DNA of 64,000 bases from Allomyces macrogynus ATCC 38327 (Eukaryota; Blastocladiomycota; Blastocladiomycetes; Blastocladiales; Blastocladiaceae): the NCBI GenBank assembly GCA_000151295.1, contig GG745337.1:534516-598515 (forward strand). Reading direction: 5' to 3'. Each line of letters begins with the position of its first letter. The stretch's first letter is position 1. Shown here piece by piece: positions 44,663 to 55,970 of this stretch. Made by a program: the position numbers and the translations under genes. The notes beneath the pieces were generated by a model. It saw only the letters and a program-made list of their open reading frames with translations. It did no database searches and was not told the origin of the DNA.

Positions 44663-46227
44663 ATGGCCATGGCCTTACCCGCCAACATGTTCATGGTCCC
44701 GGGCCTCGCGGCCGTCCCACCCGTCATGGCCGCCCCGCCACGCACGGCCGCGTCAGCATCGCCGGGCCCCGCCCAGCCGCCCGCGCCCAAGGAATCGCCC
44801 ACGCCGAACACGGCCACGACCGCGGTCCCGCCGTCGATTGCGGCCGCTGACAGCGTGCTCATGTGGGACGTGCCGGCGGTCACGACGTGGTTGGTCAATG
44901 CGGGCTACGCCGCGTACGAAATGGCGTTTCTTGGTACATAATGCGCTGTGATGGGTTACACGGAGCGTAATGGGGGCTGACGCGGCACATAGAAAATGGG
45001 ATTTCGGGCGACGTGCTCGTGCGGCTCGACGACGCGCTCTTGCGCGACCTCGGTGTTGACAAGGTCGGACCGAGGATCGCGCTGCTCAAGGCGATTTACA
45101 CGCTCAAGCGCGCGCACGGCGTGCCGTTTGAGCCGGGCGACTATATACCGCAGAGTACGACGCCGTGATCGGTGGTTCTTTTGGCTGGTTGTGGCTGACC
45201 GTTTGTGGAAACGCGTGGTTGCTGTAGCGGTCCTGATGCTCTCGGAAATGAATGACGCCGCATCGATGATGGGCGAGAATGGGCGGTTACAGGTGCGCTT
45301 TCGCGCGTTGTTCTTTCAGGAACCATCGCGTCCTGGTTGCTCATCGTCTTGCTTGCCAACGAAAAGCCGTCGCTGCCCGCGCCCGAAGGCAAGTCGAAAA
45401 AGTCGCTGTTCTCGCTATTTGAATCGCACAGTCACGACGCCGACCCGCAAAAGCTCGCGGCCGCGTTCCGACAACAGAGTGCGTCCTTTTCGCTCCTCGC
45501 CGACTGTTCAGGAGCTGTTCCCGCTGACCGGACCGCGTCTGTGCTCAATAGCCGACTCGGTCACGCGCCTTACGGCCGACGTCGCCAAACTGCACGCCGA
45601 GCTCGCGCAGCTCAAGGACGATCTCGCGCCCGTCATGGTCATGTCGCGCGAGTACCAGGCGATTCTTGACCGCGAGCGGCGTCGTGCAGGCGGCTCTAGC
45701 GGCGGTGGGAATGCGCCGAGCATCACGAGCGTGCCGTCCATTGCCCCGTCCACCCCCACCGTGACCCCGACGCCCACGCGCAAGAAATCGCCTGTGGTCT
45801 CGATGCGTTCGCCACCGCCGCCGGGCCAGGACGGGGAAGTGCCCGAATACGGCACGGTCAAGGTTTTCGGTGACCGGCTGCACCACCGCGCCGAGTCGGA
45901 AGGGTACAAGTCGTTCAAGGTGCACCGCGACGACGCGTGCGCGACGTTTGTCCCCGTCGCGCTGAAAAAGTACAAGCTCGCGGGGGATGCCAGCCAGTAC
46001 GCATTGTTTGTCGCGTGGCCGCTCGTGCCCGGCGGCGAGCGGTGTCTTGCCTATGACGAGTGCCCGTGGCGCGTCTACCTCGAGTACATCTCGCAGCCGG
46101 GCGCAGCGACGTCCGTCCAGGTCGCGGCGGCGCCGATGCCCGTGGGCATCATCAAACGAGCCGTACTTCATTTTACGCGATATCAAAATGTAGGCCGTTT
46201 CCTCGCTCGCGCGCGACGACAGGAGTG
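44663..46227 (+). CDS. Ste50/Ubc2-like MAPK adaptor, N-terminal half (SAM and RA domains)
   Basis: From the ATG at 44663 a Pro/Ala-rich leader precedes a SAM domain: LMWDVPAVTTWLVNAGYAAY, then after an intron ENGISGDVLVRLDDALLRDL GVDKVGPRIALLKAIYTLKR. Further exons give a Lys/Ser segment (KSKKSLFSLFESHSHDADPQ) and a coiled coil (VTRLTADVAKLHAELAQLKD). A Ras-association domain follows (TVKVFGDRLHHRAESEGYKS, SFKVHRDDACATFVPVALKK, ERCLAYDECPWRVYLEYI). This SAM-RA order is that of Ste50, which links Ste11 MAPKKK to Cdc42/Ras at the membrane in pheromone, filamentation and osmotic signalling. The sequence enters a 100-N gap right after an exon end. The open frame with two SH3 domains beyond the gap (46483-47760) is probably the same gene. 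Confidence 0.78.
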
Positions 46228-46327
46228 NNNNNNNNNNNNNNNNNNNNNNNNNNNNNNNNNNNNNNNNNNNNNNNNNNNNNNNNNNNNNNNNNNNNNNNNN
46301 NNNNNNNNNNNNNNNNNNNNNNNNNNN
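46228..46327. other. Assembly gap (100 N)
   Basis: Exactly 100 N, the usual placeholder for a gap of unknown size. It splits the adaptor gene. Confidence 0.99.
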
Positions 46328-46482
46328 TTATATAGACGAATGTCGTAATATGCAGAGATTAGATTCAACACATAAGAGTGCGTCTCAATTAAAAGATATT
46401 CATGTTATTTTAGTCTATTATATGAAACACGCAAAAAAGAAAAGAGAACATCATAAAGAACGGTCTGTACAATTCGCGCAAC
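46328..46482. other. AT-rich patch at gap edge
   Basis: About 155 bases that are clearly AT-rich (TTATATAGACGAATGTCG, ATTTTAGTCTATTATATG) in an otherwise GC-rich region. They sit between the gap and the SH3-coding frame. Could be an intron, an insertion or a wrongly joined read end. Confidence 0.5.
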
Positions 46483-47760
46483 ATGGTCTCCAGTTCAGAC
46501 GTCGGCGCCACAGTTGCGGCGTTAATATTGTCGACGATGAACGCGGCCACGGGGGAAATGTGCCCGCCGCCGCCCGCCCCGACCAGTCCTGCAGGGATGA
46601 CGCCACCGGCCTCTGCGCCGGTGCCGTCCACGCCCACGTTGAGTTCCGCGCGCATGTCCCCACCGCGCGCCGCGACCCCGCCGCGGTCGGCGGATGCGAT
46701 CCCGGCCCCCACGGAAGCGTCGCGCGCGGTCGCCGTCTACGAGTACCGCGCGCAGCGCGCCGACGAAGTTTCTGTGATGATTGGCGACCCCGTCGTGATC
46801 CGGCACCGGAGCGTCGGGTGGTTTGTGGTCGACACCGCCGCGGGGACCACCGGGTGGGTGCCGTCCGGGTGCCTGGTCGAGGAGGCGTTGGCGGAAGAGT
46901 ATGCGACGGGGCCGGCCGCGGGACCCGCGGGAGTCACGTTGGGACGCGCGCTGTTTCCGTACGACGCGATTGGGCCCAACGAGCTGTCGATCAAGAAGGG
47001 GGACACGATGCGGTTGATGAAGCGGTACGAGCATTGGGTCCTCGCGGATTTGAATGGGACCACCGGGTGGGTGCCGGTGAGTTACATCAAGCTCGTCCAG
47101 AAAAAGGCGAGGCCGGCGTCGCCCGCGCCGGACTTGTTCCGCGCGACCGCGGCCGCGTATGCCGACGATGTGAACGGCGGCAGACCGTCGCCGTTGCCGT
47201 CCACGTCGTTCTCGTCGTCGTTGCGGCCCACGGGGTCCGGCACGTTCGGGTCGCAAGTGACGACCCCTACACCGACCGCCAAGCACCCGGGCCACGCGCC
47301 GTGCGACCGCAGGCTCGACTCGGCCGTGCAGGACCTGATGACCATCCTTGCGCGGAAACAAGCCGATGCGGCGATTGCCGGCACTGCCAAGGACGAGCAC
47401 CTGATCGGGACGACCATGAACCTGCTGCACGTCTTGGCCCAACTCCCACCGTCAAGCCCGCGGTACCCGCTCGCCGTCGACCGGATCGACCGGCTCCATG
47501 CGCGCATTGAAACAGGCTCGATTGGGCTCGAGGACTTGCACGCGACGCTCACAGAATTGGTCGCGAGTACCGTCGCAGTCGCACCCACGCGCGGATCGCC
47601 GTCACCCGGGCCTAAACCGACACCGCCGCCGCGCGTCGCGAGTGTCACGCCGCCGCCGAATATGGCGGCGATGGCGGCGGCCGCCGCGGCCGCAGCGAGT
47701 GGGTACCCGATGCCGAATTTGGCGAGGGAGCCGCGCGATTCGCCGACGGGGAGTGCGTGA
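46483..47760 (+). CDS. Tandem SH3-domain protein, probably C-terminal half of the Ste50/Ubc2-like adaptor
   Basis: A Pro/Ser/Thr-rich leader is followed by two SH3 domains. The first reads RAVAVYEYRAQRADEVSVMI, VGWFVVDTAAGTTGWVPSGC L. The second reads RALFPYDAIGPNELSIKKGD, HWVLADLNGTTGWVPVSYIK. Both keep the ALYDY-, W- and P..Y-type binding residues. A linker and a helical C-terminus (LDSAVQDLMTILARKQADAA, LIGTTMNLLHVLAQL) follow, then a Pro/Ala-rich tail to the TGA at 47758. In Ustilago Ubc2 and Cryptococcus Ste50 a SAM and an RA domain are followed by two SH3 domains, exactly what the two sides of the gap would give. The frame probably begins at an intron acceptor (CTCCAG, about 46493) and not at the ATG at 46483. 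Confidence 0.75.
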   Translation: MVSSSDVGATVAALILSTMNAATGEMCPPPPAPTSPAGMTPPASAPVPSTPTLSSARMSPPRAATPPRSADAIPAPTEASRAVAVYEYRAQRADEVSVMIGDPVVIRHRSVGWFVVDTAAGTTGWVPSGCLVEEALAEEYATGPAAGPAGVTLGRALFPYDAIGPNELSIKKGDTMRLMKRYEHWVLADLNGTTGWVPVSYIKLVQKKARPASPAPDLFRATAAAYADDVNGGRPSPLPSTSFSSSLRPTGSGTFGSQVTTPTPTAKHPGHAPCDRRLDSAVQDLMTILARKQADAAIAGTAKDEHLIGTTMNLLHVLAQLPPSSPRYPLAVDRIDRLHARIETGSIGLEDLHATLTELVASTVAVAPTRGSPSPGPKPTPPPRVASVTPPPNMAAMAAAAAAAASGYPMPNLAREPRDSPTGSA

Positions 47761-48109
47761 ACGGCGCGTGAATGGAGCAGGGGTGGTCAAATAGATTGTT
47801 TTTATTGCGGTAACGAACAATGAGGACAAAGAAAGTAACTTCGAACAGCTCACATTCGCCACAGGTTGTTTTTGCTCGCGCGGGCGACATTGTAGACCAA
47901 CCAGGCGGCGCCTGGCGAAATACATATTCATGATCAAAAAGGATACCGAACCGGTGTAACATAAGTCGGTCAAGGTGTCAGCCGATTGCACGAAAGAGTC
48001 ATTTTCTCCGGCTGTCGCTGCGACGGTGAGGAGTACAGGCCACTAACACGGATGGCGGAGAAGATCCAGCTCACGCGGCCCATTGCAAAACAAAGCAGCT
48101 CAAAACCAT
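47761..48109. other. Convergent intergenic region
   Basis: 3' flanks of the SH3 gene and the CLPTM1-like gene. TTGTTTTTATTGCGG near 47797 may be the polyadenylation region. No gene seen. Confidence 0.4.
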
Positions 48110-49952
48110 TACTGGTTCTTCTTCTCCTCGGGTGACAATGCGGGCGCCTGCTCAATGGCAGCAGCGTCCTTGGGCCGCTCGGCCGCGTCCTCGCCATCAA
48201 TCCTCCTCTTCCTCCTCGCCGCCATTCCCGCCCTGGCCAAACTCGTTGACACGAGAGTGGTCGACGCGGTACAAGTACCGCTGGATTATGAACACCACGA
48301 AAATGACGTCCTTGGCGTAGGACGCCTTGTCGGAGAAGGACACGGTCGGGAAAATGCCGAGGATCTTGCGCGAGGAGTCGACGCGTGTGTTGAGCGCGCG
48401 CGTGACCTTCCAGGCCTCGATGGCGAGCCCGACGCCGTTGCTGACGAGAATCACGTAGCTCGTGTTGGTCTGATTGTCGAGCCTGGTGGTGGAGAAGCGG
48501 GCGATGAGCTGTAATGACGACGTGCAGCAAGATCACTCACAACAGCAGCAATACGTACAGGTAGAGGAAAATGATCACTTGGATGCCGAGGTTGACGAGC
48601 ATACTGCGCAAGGAAATGCCCTTGACCGACTTCTTGCCCTTCCAAAACCGGACCTCGTTCTTGAACGCCAAAAACTCGTACAGAGAGTGCAGCATCGACA
48701 CGCCCATGGTCATGCCGAGCAGCCACGGGTTCGTATCGCGCAGCATGCGCTTCACCTCGTCGAGTTCCGACCGCGCCCCACCCAATGTCGCCGCCTGCAT
48801 CTTGAGCTACGAGTCAATGGTCGTTGTCATTTGGAACTTCATCAGCGACATGGGCGCGTAGTCGATGCACAACGGCAAGTGTGTCTGGTTGGGCGTGATC
48901 GGCACGAGGTCGTCTTCGAGCACCCAAAACTGGTTGATCCAAGTGATCGGCTTGTACGTGTGCGTCGCCTAATCATAGTTGACCCACTCATTGATGAACG
49001 GCGGCAGGTTTTTCGGGACCACGACGATCCGATCAGGGACCACATTCACCGTCACGTTGACGCTCCAGTAGCCAATGTATGGCGCGTCGGCCACGTCCGG
49101 CTGCTCGTGCACGTCCGGCTGCTCGGGCTCCGTAGCGTCGTTCGAGTCGGAAGCGGCGAGCAGTTTCTTGCGCCGCTAGACGCGTTTCGGCGGGCGGTAC
49201 TGCACGAGCGGGTGCACGCGCGCAATCACGTCGGCTTCCACCAACGTGGCGCTCGATGGGTCGGGCGAGATGCCGGCCTTGGACACGTAGACGTGCGCAA
49301 ACAGCGACGCATTGTGCGCCGTGATGGATTCGGACAGCGGGATCGACAGCGTCGTGTTGGCCGACGCCGACCAGTCGCCGTAAGTGAAGCGGTGCCGCCA
49401 GATGGCGGGCGAGGTAAAGAGCGCGGGCGTCGCTGCGAGCGAGTCGCCGAGGAAGACGTAGAGATCCTGAAATTGCCGCAGAAAAGGGGCGGTCAGCTTC
49501 AGAAGAGAGAGGCGCGGCCGAGAACGAAGCGATAATCGTACGGACCAGCAGAGAATCGGTCCTCCATAGATTCTGGAACTTGTTGGGCGACGAGTAAACC
49601 GACGCCGACAAATCGGCACCCGAAGCGGTCGGTGGCGTGCCAATGCCAGTGGCAGCAGCGAGCTTATCCGCGAGCAAATCGCCAGCACCGGCCGACTGGC
49701 CCGTCTTGGCGAGATTGGTGGCAGCCTCGGGTTGGCCAGCAAACACTGTTGGCCAAATTCAAGTGGTCAATTTCGAGCAGAAATCGTCGCTGGTACAGGG
49801 TCCGACCATACTCTTTATCAAGTTGCTGAGCAACCACGCCCACACGAGCGACCGGAAAACCGACTTGACCCATGAAAACCGCCATTGTCGTCGTTTGCGT
49901 TGGCGTTTGCGCCGGCAGCAGCGGCCGCTGCCGCGGGTACGGGGTCGGCCAT
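48110..49952 (-). pseudogene. Broken CLPTM1-family membrane protein gene
   Basis: Homolog of CLPTM1 (ER/Golgi multi-pass protein; lipid scrambling is reported for the related CLPTM1L). Recognisable parts: WVKSVFRSLVWAWLLSNLIK (first helix), LYVFLGDSLAATPALF, RHRFTYGDWSASANTTLSIP, YIGYWSVNVTVNVVPD, LCIDYAPMSLMKFQM, LLGMTMGVSMLHSLYEFLAF, KNEVRFWKGKKSVKGISLRS, SNGVGLAIEAWKVTRALNTR and FIIQRYLYRVDHSRVNEFGQ. Damage: three in-frame TAG codons at 49176-49178, 48969-48971 and 48807-48809. A frame change lies between the ATG at 49952 and the first helix. There is also an internal deletion: DKASYA runs straight into KDVIFVVFIIQRYLYRV, so about 100 residues with the C-terminal membrane helices of CLPTM1 are missing near 48315. 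Stop at 48110. A functional product is unlikely. Confidence 0.75.
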
Positions 49953-52091
49953 GGTGCGTTCGCGGGGGCCAAGAGCCCAGTTGCAAACAGGTACGGCAGG
50001 CCGCGATGGTGTGCTGGCAGACGAAAAGCGGTGCTGATGCTAACTCGGCGGCGTGGGTTGAAGAATTTGCAGCTATCGCAGCTGTCGTTGCTGTTGTTGG
50101 TGGTGCAAGAGAAAAACGTCGGTCGAGCGACGTGGCGAAGTCGCCATGATTAAATCGCCTGCCATTTCTGTCAGGGACGGGCGGGCCGCGTCGAGCCGCC
50201 ACAGTCCACCACCCACAACATCATGGCCACAAAAACCCTTGCCACTCACTTACTTCGGCGACGACTGAGAAAGCTGAATCCAAGAGCATTGCCCGAGTAT
50301 GCACCATGCCCAAGGCCGCGCCAGAGATCGTTGCTGGCGGGGGCAGTGGCGGCGTCCGTCCATCGCCTCTGACACGGCAACCGCCTTGAGCGGCAGCAGG
50401 GCGACCCGCAAGAAGTCGATTGACTCGTAGAGCACGCCTGTCCTTTATAAGTATCGGCGGGCGCACGTTCACCGTCCAAAAAGTAAGAACGCTAGGACAC
50501 ACCGACATCCAGCACCGTAACCGCTGCACCGCTCCAGCTCGAGCGTTGGCCTCCGAGGTTTTCACATCCCTCCGGAATGCATCCACCCGCGTTCCACCGG
50601 CGGATCGACGTCCGGAGGAATTCCTGGTTCTCGGTGGATCGAGGGTGGCGCGATGCGGGCCCAATGTGATTGCAAAAGGGCTGGTCGGCACCGTGGAGAC
50701 GCCGCCAGCCTTTCCCTTGTTCAGCTCAGAGTCGGGAAAAGGGCACATGACTGGCAAAACTGGCGAAATCGGGTGCGCCGGCTGGCGCAACAAGCGAGCC
50801 AAGAAAAACTGAAGAAAATGGGGTCCGTTCAGTGGCGATCCGGCCCAAAAGTCGCGCGAGGGTGTTGCAAGTGCGCATGACCCGGTGTTCCAATGCAGGG
50901 TGATGGAACTTGGTCGTAATTTTGAAAGCGACGGGCTCACAGCATCGACGTACCAGGCGACCTGTTTCCCCGGCCGTGCAAACATCAAATCCCAGGATAA
51001 CTTGATGCAAAACCAATGCCAACGATGGTCAAGACTGTTCCTGTACGATGGTGCCCGTTTCTTCTCGGTCTTGGGCGGCTCATTTATCAACGGTTGCGGT
51101 CATGACCAAACGTCTTCAAAACACTGTTCGACCGCAGCGGGCTCACTGTGGGACGCTGTGAGACAAGACCGTTCGATGAAGGGCGCGCCATCATGGGATG
51201 TGAAGAATGAAGTGATTGAAGTCTTTCACAACCTGTCGAGACTCTAGTTTCATTTTTTGGTCGTCTCGATTTGCAAGCCCGTCGCGCAGCAACTCTCCAG
51301 GAGACAGATCCAAATCCGCCACGCACCGTGGGTTGTTGGCAACGGGGGCAGCCGGATCTTGTGTGACTCGCGCTGACCCGTGCGTACGGGGCGAACCGGT
51401 TGCTCGACGATGGTTTGCGCCTGCCTCGCGCGCCCTTGGTGTGGCAACGTTGCGCGGCGCCATGCGCCGTCCGTGTGGCGGCAGACATGCTCCTTTTTTG
51501 CCACCGCCATGCCAGAAGACAACAAGCCATGCACACTGTCCACCAATCAGTTCAAGATACCCGGGATCTTTCCACACCTCATGATCAACGACTCGCGTGC
51601 TTGCTGGCCTTGGCAAAAGCGCGCGCAGATCCTGCCACGACGTCGTGCACGATCATGTTGAGACAAGTGGCGGTGCCCGCGCAACCGCATACGAGCTTCA
51701 ACGCGCCTGAATCCCGCGCGCGCATGCAAACCCGAGCCGAACGAACCCCATCGAGAAAACTGTGACCTGCTTTGTCTCCAAACTGCACGAGTTTCAAACC
51801 TTTTTTTCCTCGTCGAGCGATGGTCTCGCGCTGGGCCGAGCTAGGGTCGCGCGATGGTCGTGTTCATAAGCAATTGATCCCCCCGCTGTCGTGCTCGATT
51901 CGTGAACGCTGGGCTCAACCACACTCATTTATAGACGCTCGGCCATTACGCGGCGCGACTCCACCAGACGCGTGCCCTGCTGCAACGACCAAATCATCGA
52001 CCCGATCGACCACGACGCGATCGACCACGACGCGACTGACTGCGACGCGCACCGCCTCCCGCCGACCAACCTTTGACGATTTGTGATCAAG
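49953..52091. other. Gene-poor 2.1-kb stretch
   Basis: No conserved gene recognised. It includes the upstream region of the OPT transporter with a 15-bp repeat at 52003-52047. Open frames of 120-290 codons lack domains and overlap each other. Confidence 0.4.
52003..52047 (+). repeat. 15-bp tandem repeat upstream of the OPT gene
   Basis: CGATCGACCACGACG at 52003-52017 and 52018-52032, and a diverged third unit (CGACTGACTGCGACG) at 52033-52047, ending 44 bases before the OPT start codon. May be a regulator-binding array or part of the 5' UTR. Confidence 0.7.
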
Positions 52092-55000
52092 ATGGCGGCC
52101 CCGGACCTTGAAAAGGCCGAGGCGCCGACGGCGGACAAGAATATCGACAAGAAGGACTCGTCGTTTGTCGTCGATCGCGAATTTGAGCAGAGCGTCGCGG
52201 GTACGAAACGCGCACGCGTCAACCATCGTGACTTCTGTGCGGCTGGGCCAAATCGCTGACCACGCACGTCGCGGTAGGCATGATTCCGCAGACCGACGAC
52301 CCGAGCTCGCCTGCGTTGACCTGGCGCGTCTGGCTCCTTGGCATCTTCTTTTGCTTTGTCCTGAGTACGTGCTCGCGGCGCTCAAAAGTTATCTTGTGAG
52401 GAATGGGGGTCTGACGCGTTTCCTCCCGTTTCGTCGCGTAGCGATTTTGAACCAGGTGTGTTTTGGTCGACTGGAGCTGTCGAGCGTTTCCAAACCCGAT
52501 GCGACGTGATGCTTCGCATCCATCAACCGCGGATTCTGATGGCTCGTTTTCTCTGCACCCGCCAGCTCTTCTATTACCGCACGAATTCGTTCGTTATTAC
52601 GAGGTGCGGCACATCTCAGACTCCCTCCGGAAACTCGCAGCGCTTGCCGTGACCCGCGCCAAGAGTCCAGTTGATGGAACTGACCATCGCGGTGATTTAC
52701 CAGTTATCTCGCTATTCTGCTCTCGTACCCGATTGGAGTCTTCTTGGCCAAGGTTGTGCCCGCCAAGGAAATCTCGCTCGGCCCGCTCGGCTCGTTCAAC
52801 ACGAACCCAGGCCCGTTCTCGATCAAGGAGCACGTCCTGATCGGCATTTGGGGCTCGACTGGTGCGGCCGGTGTATACGGCACAGTGCGTGTCCCGCGGC
52901 ACATTCTGTGTTTGCTGGAGAAACTAATGCAGCGCTTCCGAATTGATTAGGATAACCTGCTGGTCCAGCGCGCGTTCTACAACCTCGACATTGGCCCGGC
53001 TGCGTCCATTCTCTTCCTGATTGGCACGTCGGTGCTCGGGTTTGGCATCTCGGGCGTGTGCCGCAAGTTCTTGATCAAGCCCGCACACATGGTCTGGCCG
53101 AGTATCCTGCCGCAGGTCGCGCTCTACGGCGCGTTCCACATTACGCAGGAAAACAAGTCGGGCAAGAAGCACCTGTCGAGTTTGCAAGTCTTCTTCATTG
53201 GCGCGTGCGCCATGTGCGTTGATAGTCTTCCTGCTGTTCGTCCATTTTTGCGATGGCTCCCTCACACCTCTGTTGTTGTTTCTGTTGCGCGTAGGTTCGT
53301 CTACCACCTGATTGGCCCCGGCTGGATCTCGCCGATGCTCTCGCAGCTGCCGCTGCTCTGCTGGATCGCGCCCAACGGCACCATGTCGCAGTACTACGGT
53401 TCGACGTCGGCGGGCGTCGGCATCTTCTCACTCACGCTCGATTGGTCGTACATTACGTCGTCGGCCATGTCGGTGCCGTACTGGTCGGTGCGGTCGCGTT
53501 TTCACTTTCTTTGTCCACGGCAGCCATACCGCGCCTTCTCGCTGACCCTCCCCGATGTACTCCATTCTTAGGCCGTCAACCTGTTTGTCAGCTACGTTTT
53601 CTTCCAGTGGCTGCTGGTACGCCCTCCCTCCGGTTGCCGATATCGCCGCTCTCCCGTGTCCTTGTGCCTGAAGCATCATGCGCCCGTCAACAGGTTCCGC
53701 TGAGTTTCGGCAACGACTGGTTCTCGCCCGTGCTCGGCCTCGTCCTCAACGACTCGCACATGACCAACAAGGACGGCAAGCCCATTGGTGCCGCGCAGCT
53801 CGTCGGCGACAACCACAAGATTATGCTCGACGTCTACGAGGCCAATAAGCCGCTCTACATTACGCCCTACTTTGCCTGGTCGTGTGCGTATACATTTCCG
53901 CCCGTGATCTGCACCCGCCCCATCATGGGAGCAATCACTCACCCGTTCGAGTTTCCCTCGTCGCCGACAGACTTTGGCTCGATGGCGCAGTTTACTGCGT
54001 CGATTTCGCACACGGTCACTTTCTTTGGCGCCGATATCGTCAAGTCGTTCAAGGCGTCGCGCCAGGGCCACGAGGAGGACGACATCCACAACCAATTGAT
54101 GAAGGCCTACCCGGAAGTGCCCGATTCCTGGTACTATGGGTGCGTTATTTCGAATGTTTCGCCCTCATTTGTACGCTGCTGCTGCAGAGCTCTGACCAAG
54201 GAAGCCTGTGCATCACTTTCAGGTTCTTCGCAGTGAGTATTTGCGCTGTTTAGTCTCTCAGGGCCTTTTTGGGGCCGTTTGGAACCGAATTTGGGCTGAC
54301 AACAGGCTTGGTTATAGGTGACGGCCATCATGACAATTGTCGTGTGCCACGTCTCAGGTATCGGCATGGCGTGGTGGGCAACGCTCCTGTCCATGGCCGT
54401 GTCCATTATTGGCACGATTCCGATCGCCATTGTGCTCGCATCGACCGGCGTGAGCCTTTGGATGGCACGTTTCTTCCTCACGGCGATGCGCGATATGACC
54501 GTCTTTTCCCAGACTCACCAACTTGATTGCTTCCTCGCTCCGCTAGAACGGTACGCCGAGACGTTGACGAGCAACTTGGGCATTTCTTGTCCCCAAGCTC
54601 ACGAAGTTTCTTCCGCCGCCCTTTCAGTCATTGCCGAGTTTGTCTACGGTCTCATTCTCCCGGGTGACCCGGTCGTCATGATGGCCTTTAAGTGCCTTGG
54701 CGTCACGGTCTCATCGCAGTACGTGTTCTTGTCAGGCTTTCTTGCCGCTGCCTTGTTGCCACTACGACCCGAAGCTCACGGCTTTGCTGCCGCATCGATT
54801 TGCAGATGTTTGACGCTGCTCAGCGACCTCAAGACCGGCCACTACCTCAAAGTGCCGCCGCGCGCCATTTTCACGGTCCAGATCGTGTCGCAGCTGCTCG
54901 CCGTGTTCATTTGCTATTATACCCAAGTGTTTTGGTTCAACAACCCCGAGCGTACGTTGTGGCCGTGCCGCCGCATTGTTTTGCTTGTGGCGGGGCAATC

Positions 55001-55970
55001 GAATGCGACCTGAGCGGCGTGGTGCCCGACGTGATCGACGCCGTGGGGGACGACGGCGCGTATTCAGAAACTGACATGTTCACCTTGCTTCTCCACCAGA
55101 TATCGAATGGCTCAAGGTCAACGGCAAGGGTATCGAGGGCGACGGCCACAACTGGGGCGCGACCAACACCAACGTACCATACCGACGTTTTCGAGCTCTC
55201 TTGGCCATGGAGGTCGACGATATCTGACCCGAAAGTCTCATCATCCAGATTTACTACTCAGCGTCACTCATTTGGGGTGCTATTGGCCCGATCCGCTTCT
55301 TCGTACGCCCATTCACGTTTTCCACACGACTCCACACCGCTCAGCAAACACTCACCACGCTGCCGCCCATCGACGTAGTTTGAATCGGTCTACTCGGGGC
55401 TCATTATTGGCGGTCTCATCGTCGGTCTGGTGCTGCCGCCACTCCTCAAGGCCGGGTCCTACCTGACGGACAAGATTCCGGTGCGTATCCACCCACCATC
55501 GGCCCACCGTGAAACCGGCGACTCCCAACAGATATCTGACCTCATTATCTTCGTCTACCTGCTAGTGGCACTTGGTCCAAGCGCCTATTCTTTTCCAAGT
55601 CGGTTCGCCCGGCGCGTACCAGTCGGCAGTGCTCACGTCGTTCCTCGTCTCGACGTTCTTCCAGTTTTTCATGTACCGCTACCACCGCGGCTGGTGGACG
55701 CGCTACAACTACGTTCTCGCGACCGCCCTCGACGTCGGCGTTGCGATTGCCGTGCTGCTCGTCAATGCGGCGCTCACGTCGGTCGAGCTGCCTAACTGGC
55801 TCTTGAGTGCGTAACTTGGCTGGGCTGTGCACCTTGTCCATCCGGCGACTTACTCACCGCTGCTTGCCGTTCTGTTAGACCCCGATGAGGATACGCTCGG
55901 ACCGCTTCTCGACACTTGCCACCCGCCCGAGGACCAGTCGCGCTGGCAGTTGTCGTTTGAGGACTCGTAA
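52092..55970 (+). CDS. OPT-family oligopeptide transporter (intact copy)
   Basis: Proton-coupled peptide permease of the plasma membrane, about 14 exons. Order: AADLEKA-type acidic N-terminus (ADKNIDKKDSSFVVDREFEQ), SSPALTWRVWLLGIFFCFVL, a 14-nt exon (52442-52455, encoding ILNQ) and LFYYRTNSFVIT. Next the signature FNTNPGPFSIKEHVLIGIWG, FLIGTSVLGFGISGVCRKFL, YHLIGPGWISPMLSQLPLLC, VNLFVSYVFFQWLL, SFGNDWFSPVLGLVLNDSHM, FGSMAQFTASISHTVTFFGA and HEEDDIHNQLMKAYPEVPDS. Then VTAIMTIVVCHVSGIGMAWW, YGLILPGDPVVMMAFKCLGV, LSDLKTGHYLKVPPRAIFTV, NGKGIEGDGHNWGATNTN, YSASLIWGAIGPIRFF, RYHRGWWTRYNYVLATALDV and DTCHPPEDQSRWQLSFEDS. Introns are mostly GTACGN/GTGCGT..YAG. All blocks join in frame, with no internal stop. 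Peptide substrate unknown. Confidence 0.92.

Noticed and set aside
48110..49952. UAG reassigned to an amino acid in this genome
   Set aside because: Several intact genes end in TAG at the expected place (LSm7, MINDY after its CaaX box, the ANP32-like gene), so TAG is a normal stop. The damaged genes also show deletions and frame changes.
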